DNA of 64,000 bases from Girardinichthys multiradiatus (taxonomy: Eukaryota > Chordata > Actinopteri > Cyprinodontiformes > Goodeidae), in NCBI RefSeq assembly GCF_021462225.1, contig NC_061800.1, positions 18,274,749 through 18,338,748 of the forward strand, in the 5' to 3' direction. This document shows, one piece after another, positions 43,880 to 54,779 of this stretch. The notes beneath the pieces were generated by a model. It was not told the origin of the DNA. It made no database searches and saw only the letters and a list, made by a program, of their open reading frames with translations. The position numbers and the translations under genes were made by a program. Position 1 is the stretch's first letter. The number at the start of each line of letters is the position of its first letter.

Positions 43880-44050
43880 ATTTTGGCTATGAATGGAGAT
43901 ATCTGAGAGGCACGGATGAATAGAGCAGTTGAGTAACGTGAAAGGATGTGAGGCTGTTCCATCCTGAAAAGTAAGCAGACAGAGTGTGGGGAGCGAGGCT
44001 GTTAAGGATGGCTTGACAGGAGTTGGAGATACTGGCTAATTGTGGAGTTA
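43880..44050 (-). pseudogene. Tyrosine recombinase, N-terminal stub
   Basis: After the RNase H frame, the minus strand reads LNSLAPHTLSAYFSGWNSLT followed by SFHVTQLL, which resembles the core-binding domain start of Ngaro recombinases (LAPSTRRAYRSGWNSF). The catalytic domain with the R-H-R-Y residues is not present downstream. The element therefore could not insert by itself. Confidence 0.5.
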
Positions 44051-44767
44051 GTTGAAGATCGTTGAAGAGAACGGTGGGATTGGAGTTGGGTTGGTGTCCG
44101 ACTCTGGTTCCAAGAGTCTAAACGTCTGGAAAGAGAAGCAAAACAGAGCATCAGCAATACAATTCCTGTTTCCTGGAACATGAGCTCCGCAAAGCAGGAA
44201 TTGGTGTTGGGCGAATATGAGGGTGAGCTGACGAACAAACTGCATGATTTCTGGAGACCAAGAACGACCTTTATTAATAATTTCTACCACTGCGGTATTG
44301 TCTGTATGGATGAGAATGGACTTTTTAGACCATTTGTGCCCCCAAAGGATTGCTGCTAGGATGATGGGATAAAGCTCATAAAGAACTGATGGGGGAGAAA
44401 TGAAGTTATCCTGGAGAGAACTGAACTCTGGAGGCTTTTTCGATGTGAACCACCTGCCATTGTAGTAGGCTCCAAAACCCACTGAGGGCGTTGCATCTGT
44501 GTAAAGCTGAATGTCTTTGGGGTGAGTAATTAAATCATTATAGAAAAAGGATATGCTGTTCCAAGAGGACAGGAAATGATGCCAAAGACGCATTTCAATT
44601 TTGCATGAGCTGTTGAGGATGAGTGAACCATGAAGAGAAGGGATGCTAGCTGCTTTAGACAAGAGATTAGAAATGAAGTATTTTCCTTGAGGAACAATAC
44701 GAATGGCATAATTCAGGTGGCCGAGAAGTGTTGACAACTGTTGTTTGGAACATCTGTCAGCAAGCAA
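44048..44767 (-). pseudogene. Ngaro-like RT thumb and RNase H
   Basis: An open frame of 239 codons. It begins with SKQQLSTLLGHLNYAIRIVP, the end of the reverse transcriptase, and continues to RNase H: IQLYTDATPSVGFGAYYNGR (Asp), SVLYELYPIILAAILWG (Glu), ILIHTDNTAVVEIINKG (Asp) and HVPGNRNCIADALFCFSFQ (last Asp region). RNase H removes the RNA strand during retrotransposition. The four acidic positions appear to be present, so this part is the best preserved of the element. Confidence 0.8.
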
Positions 44768-45640
44768 GAAGTTTGAGAGGAGTAAGAGTATTGCGATTCA
44801 TTTTCTCCAGAGGCAAGGATGCTTTACAAGAGGATGAGTCAAGAGTAACACCCAAGAACTCAACTGAGGTGCATGGACCGATCTCTTCAGAGGGGTGCCC
44901 AGGTCTGAAAAGACCTTGGTTAGAGCACGAAGACCCTGGCTTGGAGGAGAGGAAGGGGAGGTTACGATCAGGAAGTTGTCAAGAAGATGCACAACATCAG
45001 GAGGTTTGTAGTTGTTAATGAGGATCCAACATGACGTTCTCACAGAGCCAAATATTTTTGGGCTACTTCCACAGCCGAAGGTGAGCTGTACAGCGAAGTA
45101 GTAAGTGCCTTTCCAGAAAATGCCAAAGAAGCACCAGAAATCAGGGTGGATAGGGAGGACTTTAAAGACGCTGGTGATATCTGCTTTCGAGAGCCAGGCT
45201 CCTTGGCCGGCTAACCGAATGAGTGTGATGGCATGATTAATGTTTGCGTATTTCATGGAAAAATTCTGGAAACTAATTGGTGCTGTTGATACCAGGAATG
45301 TGAGAGCCATGAGGAGCTGACAGGTCTATGATCAATCTTTTCTTACCGGAGTATGGAACTGACTCGAAAGATAGGAAAGGGTGGCTGACAGAATGCGCCT
45401 ATCATAAATCCTTCCTTGACCTCTTTGGATATAGAGTATCCACCGTGTCTGGTTCTGAAAGAGCAGATTGGAGATTGTGACAGTGGTAGGTGGAATTGGG
45501 AATGACTTCTTTGCCCAGGTGGAAACCTTAAACGAACCCATTACTAAGAAAGTCTGCGAATTCTGTATCGGGGTGATTTTTTATAGCAAATGCGAGAGCA
45601 TTTACCTTAATGGGTGTGGAAAGGTGCTGGCTTAGTCAAT
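44768..45640 (-). pseudogene. Ngaro-like reverse transcriptase core
   Basis: The minus strand gives SFPIPPTTVTISNLLFQNQT, then RLIIDLSAPHGSHIPG (frameshifted), GAWLSKADITSVFKVLPIHP, FFGIFWKGTYYFAVQLTFGC and HLLDNFLIV. The last is the YLDD box, with LLDN in place of YLDD, so the second catalytic Asp is lost. An open frame covers 44798-45310. Further on a frameshift separates it from FLGVTLD-like residues and the RNase H frame. Confidence 0.75.
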
Positions 45641-47420
45641 CCACTTGGGACGAGGATTGTGAGGGTATGAGTTTCTGGTGTGGGCACTGCTGCAGAAGGA
45701 GCAGCTGCGCAACAGTCTGCAGTTGGAGATGGAACAGCCAAGGTCATTGAAGTTATTGCAAATCATTCTACTTCCCTGATACAAAATAGGGCGGCCTTGC
45801 CTATCCACACCCTTAGTGACTGGAAAATTGACTGAAGTGCATGTGTCACTGGGTTTAGAAGTAATGGGTGGAGGAGGAGCGGCAGATGGCAGCCGATCAA
45901 GAACTGATGACCTGCGAGATGAGGGACGACAGCGGAGAGGGATAACAGCAGCATATGTGGTGGCTGGGTGAGGAGGAGCACCACAAAGACTGCATGATGA
46001 GGAGGATCGAGCAGCGAAAATATGGCAGTATAAGTTCAGAATCAAGAGAACCCCAGTATGTGTCCTGATTAAAAGAGGATGTGATATTGATAAAAACTAG
46101 TACCTCCAATGCGGAGAGCCACGTCAAGAATAATGGAAAGATAGTCATCCAGTTCTGACCTATGGTCAGGATAGTCTGAGCCGATAATGTCCCTGTATTG
46201 TGAAAAAACCAGGGCAAATTCAGTGGAAGTAAGATCCTTAGAGCGAGAACCTAATGGTTGGCTTAGCTGGATGACTCCTAAACTAGTCTGTAATTCCCTA
46301 GACTGATTGAGACTAACTAGAGATGGCCAGAGACGTAGGGCTAAATCTATATAATTACCGTGAAGGATTTATAGATGTAAAGTGGGAGAAACAGTGAAAG
46401 GGCAATGAGTAGATGAAGGTGGTTGTGGAGTGGAACTGCAGTGGCAAGGGTATAAGGAGTATTGTTATGAGAAAGCACATGTGAAAACCGGGGAGGGAAA
46501 GGGGAGGGATTAGGTTTGGAGGGTGGAAAGAAAAGAGCAGTTGGAAATGTAGGTGGAAGCCCAAGAGCAGTAGGCTGTGATGAGTGAACAGGAGCCAAGA
46601 GAGAGGATGAATGAGGCTCCTGACATGACTGAACAAATTGAGGAGCTTGAAAGGAAGCAGGCACTGAAATTTGTGCTGCAGAACAAAGGGTAGAAGAAAG
46701 GATGGATGGATGAAGGATTGTATTTTATGAAATAAAAGAGGAGAAGAGCTGAGACAGCTCAGACACAGAGGGAGCAGGCACAGGGGAAATACGACCTGGT
46801 TCGCACTAGGGGGAGCTGTTGATATGGACTCTGGTCTGGAAGCCAGCTGGGCAGTGACGTCACCGGAGACGTTCATTGAGGAAGCAGATGTTGAGGAGGA
46901 AGCCGGACGCCCAGGAGGTATGGAAACTGCTGCTGGTGACGAGGGAGTTGTTAACAGCTGAAAGAGCCTTGATTTGTTGTCACAATGGCTGAAAGGGATT
47001 CCTTTTTCTTTGAGTGCGTGCTGAAGGCGAGCCACGGTCCAGTTTTTAATGTCGAGTTGGGTTGAGGCGGCTGACGAACCTTGCAGCATGGATGCGACGG
47101 CAGCGTCCGTAGGAGAATGCCGTTGCTGGCTGAGTGAACATGTAGATATTTCGCTTCTGAGAGCAATGCGGCCATGGGTCTTGGACTTTGATGAATGAAG
47201 AGAGTCGATTTCAGGTTGAGGCCAAGGTGAAGGAGTTGTGGAGTGAAGCTGAGATTGATGATCAATGATCAGGGAACGCAAACGGCTACGACGAGAAACT
47301 TGTCTGATGACTGGAGGAGGAGAGGTTTCTGCAATGAACGGAGTGTTGAGGATGTCGTCGTCTGACTCGGATGGAGTCCAGGTTCTAGGATGGCACTAGG
47401 AGGAGAGGTACAGTAGGTGG
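45632..47420 (-). pseudogene. Ngaro-like gag with SAP-like segment
   Basis: Reading down on the minus strand: SESDDDILNTPFIAETSPPP, a Ser/Pro-rich region, WTVARLQHALKEKGIPFSH, which looks like a SAP-type helix-extended-helix DNA-binding motif (47040-46970), a long Pro/Ser/Leu-rich part, a block around 46217-46080 with DDYLSIILDVALRIGG and TYWGSLDSELILPYF in alternating frames, and CNNFNDLGCSISNCRLLRSC followed by CSFCSSAH, a Cys-rich knuckle near the end. The DW-VDSEL and Cys-rich blocks are typical for gag of DIRS/Ngaro elements. The frame is broken several times. Confidence 0.65.
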
Positions 47421-47683
47421 TTAGATATAATTATGAAGATGATGAGTAATGGGTTGATATAAAGTGAGTGGGGCTTACTGATACAGAGATAGTTGGAGTT
47501 CCTGGAGAAGGTGAGTCCATCCACAGCTGTGGTTGACAGGAGTTTACTGTATGGTGGTCAAGTGATGTTTTGGCCTTATTTGCTTCCAGGTTGGAGATGG
47601 TGAGTGGTGGTGTGTACAGGCAGGTGAGCGGAGGAGAGGCAGAAGTAAGGATTCTTATAGCAGTTACCAGGAGGGCTGTCAGA

Positions 47684-47875
47684 TTAGCGGCAGAGAGGAC
47701 AGGGATCCAGGTAGATGTTCTCCACGCAGACACTAGGATCAAGAAGGTGGATCACTGGAGTCCAGGATTCAAACATCAATGTAGGAATCTGGTTTCTGTA
47801 AGGGGAGACAAGGGAGGTTAGTGTCAGAGCTTCGAGGAGCAAGAGCAAAAACATGAGAGCTTGAAGACTACTCAT
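47684..47875 (-). CDS. Small ORF with signal-peptide-like start upstream of gag
   Basis: 63 codons starting MSSLQALMFLLLLLEALTLT, hydrophobic like a signal sequence, followed by a short polar part with CPLC near its end. It lies in the presumed 5' region of the Ngaro-like element. It may be chance, a leader, or a host-derived start; there is no family match that I know. Confidence 0.2.
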   Translation of the reverse strand: MSSLQALMFLLLLLEALTLTSLVSPYRNQIPTLMFESWTPVIHLLDPSVCVENIYLDPCPLCR

Positions 47876-47950
47876 GTTAAAACAATCTTGCGTCTGTGTC
47901 AGAGAGCCAGCTCCCCTTTAAGCTCCTCCTGATGAGCCTTTATGAGCTGC

Positions 47951-48639
47951 AGCTGTGGAGCCTGCATCTGCTGGTCACACCCAGGAAAGGAAGGCGGAGG
48001 AGAAAAACACCAAACAACCTGCTCACAGCTCTGTGGATATGACAGTCACAAGATGTAGTTATATACAGACAGTTGTAACCTTCAAATATCTCATATAGTT
48101 TTATTTTCTTAAAAGTTCCGAAAACTTCAGAGATTGGAGGGAAAAAGCTTGATAAACAAGAACAGATGAATATACCGTCTTTTTCCTGTATAACATCAAC
48201 TTCTAAGACCTGAAGCCCCACATGGACAGACCACAGTAGAACTTTGCTTGTAAACACCACCTTGATGTTAGTAATATAATGAGGACAGAAGTCAGAGGTC
48301 CTGAAGTACACCTTGAGGTTTAAACTACATTTAGCAGGCGATCCAAATGTACTTTAAGGAAGAAAAAGTTCTACGGTGCTGGAACAAAGAAGTAGTTAAA
48401 TATTTAGATTTCACTTCTTTGGTTGTAAACGTCTTGAAATATAGCTACACAATTTTTCGTCAAGATTTAAGTCGTTGACAAAGTAAATTCAAAAGTAAGC
48501 AAGATAGAAGCATTTTGACAGAAGAAACATTCTGAATACATAAACTAAAACTACAGACTACAGACCCACTGACTGCCGTGATAGCCTCCAGTTCTCCTGC
48601 GACTTTTACATCAAGCAGCAAATAGGTGAGAATATTTGT
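47951..48639. other. Unassigned stretch
   Basis: No feature recognised. The 123-codon minus-strand frame at 47940-48311 has no motif. Confidence 0.3.
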
Positions 48640-49039
48640 ACATTTCTGATCAGAAGTTTAAATCCACTCATTGTGGACTGTAATGTCATGTAAGTTCAGG
48701 ACTTTTGATGGTCTAGTTGAATTGTTCTTTTTCCAGAGTAGACGGATCAAACAGGTAATTGCAACGCATTTTAAATACACCAATTCGGTGCAGATGTTTA
48801 AATTTATTGTGGATTTTTTCCAGTCCGTGCAAGATATGTTTGACAATACTCACTGAATTCACCAATGCTCAGAACAATGGGGACGCCTTAGTGATGTTCT
48901 AAGAATGAAAACTGTAGGTTTACACAAGTCTTGGAGCCACTTGTAAACAACTGCAGATTCCAGCATCATCAATTTAAACTGTACATTCAAATTTTTCTGT
49001 CCTCAAATTCAGAGGTTTACATACACTAAGCTTACTAAG

Positions 49040-50200
49040 GCACAGAGATGGAGGTTTTTGAAATTTGTGAATCAAGTCCCAGAACAAAACCAAAAAGATG
49101 CTGTGAAGGTGCTGGCTGAAGGTGGTAAGAAAGTGTCATTCCCCACATAAAAACAAGTCGTCTACCAACTTGGGGTGAAAAGCCACATAGCAAGGAAGAA
49201 GCCATTTCTTCAAAAAGAAAACATTAAAAAGCCGCATTACAGTTTGCAAAGGAACTCAGGGACAAATACCTCAACTTTGGGAGACATGGAAGACATATTA
49301 ACAAAATTTAAATGTTTGGCCAGGATGAAAATTGTTACGTTTGGAGGAAAAAATGGGGAAGCTTGCAAGCCTGACAACAGCATCGAGGAGGCAGACACCA
49401 TATAGGGATGGCTGCACCATTGTGTGTGGGTGTTTTGCTGTGGGAAGGACCTCTGCACTTCACAAAAATGACAATATCATGAACAAAGAACATTGTGTAG
49501 AGATACTGAAGCGACATCTATTCAATTCAATTCAGTTTTATTTATATAGCGCCAATTCACAACACATGTCATCTCAAGGCACAAAAGTCAGGTACATACA
49601 TTCCAATTAACCCTAACCATTGAACAGTGCAGTCAGAGTTAATTATTTATTCAAATTGGACAAAAAGGTTTTCTATCTTAGGAAACCCAGCAGATTGCAT
49701 CCAGTCAGTGACTTGCAGCATTCACTCCTCCCGGATGAGCATGTAGAGACAGTGGACAGTCACTGGCGTTGACTTTGCAGCAATCCCTCATACTGAGCAT
49801 GCATGTAGCGACAGTGGAGAGGAAAAACTCCCTTTTAACAGGAAGAAACCTCCAGCAGAACCAGGCTCAGTATGAGTGGCCATCTGCCACGACCGACTGG
49901 GGGTTAGAGAGAACAGAGTAGAGACACAAAGAGAACAAAGAAGCTCTGATCCAGGAGTACTTTCTATGGGAAGGAAAAGTAAATGTTAATGGATGTAGCT
50001 CCATCTCAAGACTTAAGCCAAGAAACTAAAGCTTGGCCTCAAATGGGGCTTCCAGATGGACTATGACCTCAACCATACAACCACATTAGTTACGAAGTGA
50101 GGTAAGGACATTAAAGTCAATGTTTTGGAGTGGCCATCTCAAAGCACTAATCCCAGCTCCATAGGAAAGGTGTGGGCAGGAAATAATCTAAAAAAGACGT
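49040..50200 (+). pseudogene. Sleeping-Beauty-type transposase pseudogene, split
   Basis: The plus strand follows the gene from TGCTGTGAAGGTGCTGGCTG (DNA-binding region) through GCAAGGAAGAAGCCATTTCT, GTTTGGCCAGGATGAAAATT, GGGAAGCTTGCAAGCCTGAC and GGGTGTTTTGCTGTGGGAAG to GAGATACTGAAGCGACATCT at 49519. There it is cut by a dispersed repeat and resumes near 50010 at ATCTCAAGACTTAAGCCAAG, CCAGATGGACTATGACCTCA (second catalytic Asp) and GGAGTGGCCATCTCAAAGCA (WPSQSP block). The piece containing the final catalytic Glu is recognisable only as GCTCCATAGGAAAGGTGTGG. Stops and deletions are frequent. Confidence 0.7.
49520..50005. repeat. Dispersed teleost repeat inserted in the Tc1 transposase
   Basis: It begins TTCAATTCAATTCAGTTTTA, then TTTATATAGCGCCAATTCAC, and further on AGGAAAAACTCCCTTTTAAC and AGGAAGAAACCTCCAGCAGA, a very common repeat in fish genomes. 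ACATCT before it and CATCT after it are the likely target duplication, since the original gene would read GAAGCGACATCTCAAGAC. It has no coding capacity, and I do not know its class. A degraded copy is at the start of the window. Confidence 0.7.
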
Positions 50201-50269
50201 CTGATGGAAAGAATTTTGGGCGCTCTGGGCACATCGTACAGAAGTGCGGCAGGATGACGCAGATAAATG

Positions 50270-50770
50270 GACCTTAGCAGTAATTAGTTTTACCAGAAGA
50301 AAAAACACTTAGGACAAAATAGGACAGTGACAATAAGGATTGCTTGGTGGTGCTCTGCAGAGCAGTGACCAGATGCCACCAGTAGGAGCTGCTTGACAGA
50401 GGCATATTTGATGTAACACAGTTTTACATCCAAATGTACTGAGAGGTGTCGACCAAAATAAAAACTTTCAAGCTCAATAAAAATTTGCTGCTGTACACAT
50501 GAACAAGCCATGTCTTCTGGAGATGAAGAGGTTCCTATGATCAGATGAGACAAACGTTGGACTATGTGGTCACAATGACAAGAACTATGTTTGGAATCAA
50601 TGGGAGCTTTTAAACTTAAGACCTCCATTGCAACTGTTAAACATGGTGGCGATAGCATCATGCTGTGGGTCTGTTTTGCTGCCATTAGAACTAGTACATT
50701 GCAATAACAGTTATATTGAAACTTGAACACAGTTGGGTGTTTTGTCAGGAGAATAATCCCAGAAGCACAT
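50270..50770 (+). mobile_element. Second Tc1-like transposase fragment
   Basis: The plus strand gives CACATGAACAAGCCATGTCT, CCTATGATCAGATGAGACAA (first catalytic Asp, SDET), GGTCACAATGACAAGAACTA, CAACTGTTAAACATGGTGGC and AGCATCATGCTGTGGGTCTG. This covers the same domain as 49300-49440 but from another Tc1 family. It has stops and no visible ends. Confidence 0.6.
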
Positions 50771-51134
50771 GATAACTGATCTTGGATTAGATAAAACAGG
50801 CTAACATTAAGCTACTATAAAGGCCCCACTCTCAAAAATATAAAAAAAACCCAAAAAAAAACATTGCCAGCAAGCCAGATAATTTAAATTAGCTGTACTA
50901 ATAATGGATGAAGAGTGGTCACATATTTAGCTATAATTATTGCCAGAAGCTAGTCAATGGCTATAGTGCGTGGTGGATGTGAAGCTTGCTAAGGGACCTT
51001 TTACCAAATAATGAGTGTGTATATATTTGAGCCTAGTCGTAACATTTTCAATTTGAAAAAACATTTCACACTTGTGAGGTTGTTGTAATTTTATACTAGA
51101 TTTAGAATACATCAAATACATCTTCAAAAGCCCC

Positions 51135-52046
51135 TGTCATAGTGTGGTTTGCGGGCGGACCAAAGCGCAGACAAGAGCTGGGCAGCAACATGTTGTGAAA
51201 GGTTTTCAGCTTTATTTCCAGAGTTTATAAAATAAACCAAACAAGGCACTGCAGATACAAACAAAGTCCAGATCCAAAAACTAACAAGATCGGTTCTGCA
51301 GGAACATGGAAAAACTCAAACACAAATACGTGGGTTGAGAACGGGGTATGACAAACACAAGGAACCAGCAACAAACAATGACAAAAAACCAACTAATATA
51401 CTGAGGGATAACAAAGGGCAGGTAATCAGAGAAAACAGGGAACAGGTGTGACAAAGAGGCAGGGAGGCAGAGGGAACAGGTGAAACAAATACAAAGACTG
51501 AGGATGGGCAAAGTAACTAATAAACTGAAACACAGACCAAGCAAACCTATAGACAAAGATAAATAATCAAATGGGGAATAAGAAAACTAGAATAATCATG
51601 GCTAAAGTAAACAGAGAAACTAGAGGGAACATAGGAACAACAATAACAACATGAGAACAAACAAAGAACCCATAAAGAAAACCTGAATACAAAAGTAAAC
51701 AAACCTAACCACACTGACTGAATTAACTGGAAAGGAAACAGAAAATAAACTAGTAAACAAGAAGAGTGCAAAGGAACAAATAATAAAACACAAAGATACT
51801 AAAGAGAAATAAAACTAGAGAATCCAGGGAAGACCAAGGATTTTAATAATTACAATAATAATAATAATAACAATAAACCATACAACGTAATAAGAAAACA
51901 ACCATAAAAGAACTTAAGAAGTAAACACTAGGAGGCGGAAGAGGGAGAAAAGAAAACATGAAACAAAAACCAAAATAGAAACATCTAAGCAAAAGGTAAA
52001 CAAACGCACAGCCACAAACAGAGTCCAGAAATGTCACTCCGTGACA
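51135..52046 (-). repeat. LTR-like repeat, probably a solo LTR
   Basis: On the minus strand it starts TGTCACGGAGTGACATTTCT and ends CCGCAAACCACACTATGACA; TGTCA...TGACA ends are usual for LTRs. It shares its start, middle (AACAGGTGTGACAAA, ACAAAGGGCAGGTAAT on the plus strand) and the AGCGCAGACAAGAGCTGGGC end with the element at 18056-23324 but has no internal region. CCCC flanks both sides, so the exact limits and duplication are uncertain. Confidence 0.6.
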
Positions 52047-52105
52047 TAACCCCAAATAAATATGGTATTAATGTGCTTTGAGGATATGTAAACCTCTGAA
52101 TACAA

Positions 52106-54454
52106 CTGTATTGGCTGTTGTTGTTTTTTTCCTTATAGCTGTGGGGATCAGAACTAGATTATGAGGTTTGACTACATTATCTTTTTTTTTTTTTTCATTT
52201 CCAAATCTGTGGAGCTGAGCCATAAAATGTTCTGTAACATCATTTCCATTGCAAGCATTCAGTTAAATAAAACAAATATCCACTTCTTTGACTGAGTTCA
52301 GCCACACATCACAAGACTTTGATTGGGAACATTTGCAGAAGCAGTTTTTCATCATTTTTCTCCAAAGAGTGAGATGTTGTGCTGAAGAAGTTCTTCGTGC
52401 TGCCGCCTCCTGTTTCGCGTTAGTTTTATGCTGTCATTTCCCATTAATCATGAGGTCTGCCAGCACTTGTTGCTTATCCCTGTCACTTGTACACATTTGA
52501 GATATCTGGTCTCTGTTATCTCTGCGGACAGCAAGATTTACTAAAATGCTCCTCATTTTGAATCATTTACAAGCCCTAATCCAATTGATTTTTGTGTGTC
52601 GAAAAACTTCATTGTTTTCAAATGCAATTTCAAACATTTTTTATTTTTTTTGCAAATTCAACCCTTATGCTGTGTTTGCACTTTCTCTTCCACATCTGTA
52701 CACATTTGATGGCTGCCTGAGTTTTCTGATAAAGTCTTGAGGTGTTCCTGTGTGAACCCTTGGTGTAAATTATTCATCTCGATCACCTATCCTCCTCGTA
52801 GTCTCCATCTCAGAGTTTCTTGGTGCTGTAAGATATAGGGACGCGCTGGGCCACAGAGGCAGAGGAGGCGGGGAGGAGCAGCCCCTGTGTACAGCCTGAC
52901 TGGAGCCAGAAGAGGTCTAGGAACAGCAGTGTTCATTAAAGTGGCCCCAAAAGCGCAGGCATAGGAGAGGATAACAAGACCCTGGGGTGGCTGGTTTGGG
53001 GTCTCCACCCTCAAAGGGCATAAATGTATTCCAAGTCATTCAGACGAATCAAAAGGTATACTGTGTCAGCAGAAAGATACACATGCACACACCTTTGCAG
53101 GAACATTTCTTTGTTTTGTGATAGTTTTGCAATTTTAAATGTAAAAATAGTAAAAGAGAAATGTCAACTTCTTTTTAATTTTTTAGTTTGAGCTGACAGC
53201 TAGGTTGATATAATATGCTTAATTTTAACATTTACATTTTTAACATTTTGACATTTACAGTCGCCAGATTATTGAAGTGTAAATAGAAAAGAGCCACGTA
53301 ACACCATCTTAAAGCTGTTGTTATTTTAAACCTAACATTCCTTTTTAAAATAAAGGCATTACACATATCTCCTCAGCAAACCTATGTAAAGCGGGAGAAA
53401 CAGTCAGCCTGTCCAAAGATAACAAAGCCAATCTGCCAGGTAATGCACCCCAAGCTCACTTGCATGCTATATCTCTTTTAATATTCAGAAAAACAGAGCA
53501 AATAAATTACAACTCAATATTTTCTATGTTGGAGATTCCGGGCAAAGAAATCCCAACTTTGCTTTGCTCAAAACTAGTTTCCAAGCAACCAGCAGAGAGT
53601 GCAGAAACTCACCGGACCTGTGAAAGAAAGAAAGATGCTGATAGGCAAATTTGACACTTTGGAGAGCAATTGTTTTCTTTTTCCCCCATACTTATATGCA
53701 AGGCTTAGAGAAATATCTACAAGTTCTAGTCACTTATTCAGAAACAAGGAGAAGTTTTTTGTTTAGTTTTTATAGACCTCTCTTGAAAATACTGCACCAC
53801 CATTTCTTGAAAAGCTTTAACTCTGGTGTATGCTCTTAAACTTTCGTTCTTTGGAACGATGTAGCCCAACTGGATACCGTCACAGCACGTAACCTGAAAT
53901 GTGCTAAAAACCACTCTAGATTGGGCTGTATGCATCTGTTTAAGTTTCCCTGCTGCGGAAAAAGATAAAAATGGACATGGGATTAATTTGTGGTGGAGTG
54001 AAACTGATAAACGCTTTCTCGTCCCTGTCTCCTCATTCTTCATTAGTTTTCATACTCCTTCCTGTTTGTGATGAGCTCTGCTGTGGTTTTGCAATCTCCG
54101 CTTATTTGGATCATGCAACTGTGCAGCTTTTGATTGAAACGCAAAGCCCCATTGTTAAAAGCAGATGCATCTTAGTGTTTTTTGAAGAACTGCACATCAA
54201 CACAACCCCTAAATGTGGTCAAAGGAAATTATATTGTACTGTTACTACAGTACTGTTATCACTTCTCTTCTTTACAGTTTTTCCTAGACTTGATGGTTTC
54301 TTTCCATGAAGGTTTTTACACTGGTTAAATTCACATAATACCTTCCTGGTAAAAAGTAATTTTTTGTCATTTTCTATTTATCAAAAATACTTGGGGAAAC
54401 AAAAAATGTTTCTCCTGCAAGGATGATATTGATGATATTGATATTCTCTAGGGA
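52106..54454. other. Unassigned stretch of 2.3 kb
   Basis: No transposon recognised. The part at 52250-52700 is low in repeats and includes CCCATTAATCATGAGGTCTG, which might be conserved regulatory DNA, but there is no evidence beyond impression. A 112-codon plus frame at 53971-54309 and a 101-codon minus frame overlapping it show no motif. Confidence 0.3.
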
Positions 54455-54650
54455 AGTGGTGGCCTAGTGGTTAGAACAGGAGGTTTGCGTTCCAGAGGGG
54501 ACACCGAGCAAGACCCTTAGCCCCAGAATGCTCCCCAGGCGCCGCACAATGGCAGCCCACTGCTCCCTACAAGGGATGGGTTAAATGCAGAGGACAAATT
54601 TTGTTGTGATGTACATGTGCAATGACCAATAAAGATGATTATGATATTGA
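54455..54650 (+). mobile_element. tRNA-derived SINE
   Basis: It starts AGTGGTGGCCTAGTGGTTAG, an A-box-like sequence as in tRNA-derived SINEs; the B box is damaged. The 3' part, CACTGCTCCCTACAAGGGAT, GGGTTAAATGCAGAGGACAA and CAATGACCAATAAAGATGAT, is a common fish SINE tail. It ends in a short GATATTGATGAG tract. It would have been copied by a partner LINE. Confidence 0.65.
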
Positions 54651-54779
54651 TGAGCTAATGTTGAGATGGAACAGCACTTTGGAAAGTAGCAGCACCTGTA
54701 AAACCTTTAGAAGTCTGATCATTACATCAGTAAAGACAAAAAGCAAACATTTTCAATAAATAATTACGTTTATTTACAA

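Larger units (their letters stand above)
43140..47950 (-). mobile_element. Ngaro/DIRS-like tyrosine-recombinase retrotransposon, degraded
   Basis: Minus-strand pieces in the order gag, reverse transcriptase, RNase H and the beginning of a recombinase occupy 47420-43880. There is no integrase, and the RT/RNase H sequences resemble Ngaro/DIRS elements of fish. These elements insert through a tyrosine recombinase and have split or inverted repeats in place of ordinary LTRs. A 40-bp similarity, CACTAGCAAGGACCACGCCT at 43152 and CACTAGCAAGGAATATGCCT at 43832, both followed by CA(A/G)GGATATG(A/T)GTTTAAAG, may be the remains of such direct repeats at the 3' end. Outer limits are approximate and no target duplication was found. 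Confidence 0.75.
48640..52105 (+). mobile_element. Sleeping-Beauty-type Tc1 element, interrupted several times
   Basis: The left inverted repeat starts around 48648 (GATCAGAAGTTTAAATCCAC) and has an inner repeat at 49007-49026 (TTCAGAGGTTTACATACACT), the two-repeat IR/DR layout of Sleeping-Beauty-type elements. The matching right terminus, ATGTAAACCTCTGAATACAA, is at about 52087-52106. Transposase remnants lie at 49050-49510 and 50000-50200. Insertions found inside are a dispersed repeat (49520-50000), a second Tc1-like fragment (50270-50770) and an LTR-like repeat (51135-52046). Confidence 0.7.

Noticed and set aside
44728..45018. Plus-strand 96-codon frame
   Set aside because: It lies opposite the reverse-transcriptase region of the Ngaro-like element and has no motif of its own.
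47684..47875. Host secreted-protein exon
   Set aside because: The frame lies in the 5' region of a degraded retroelement with no splice context; it is listed only as a low-confidence small ORF.
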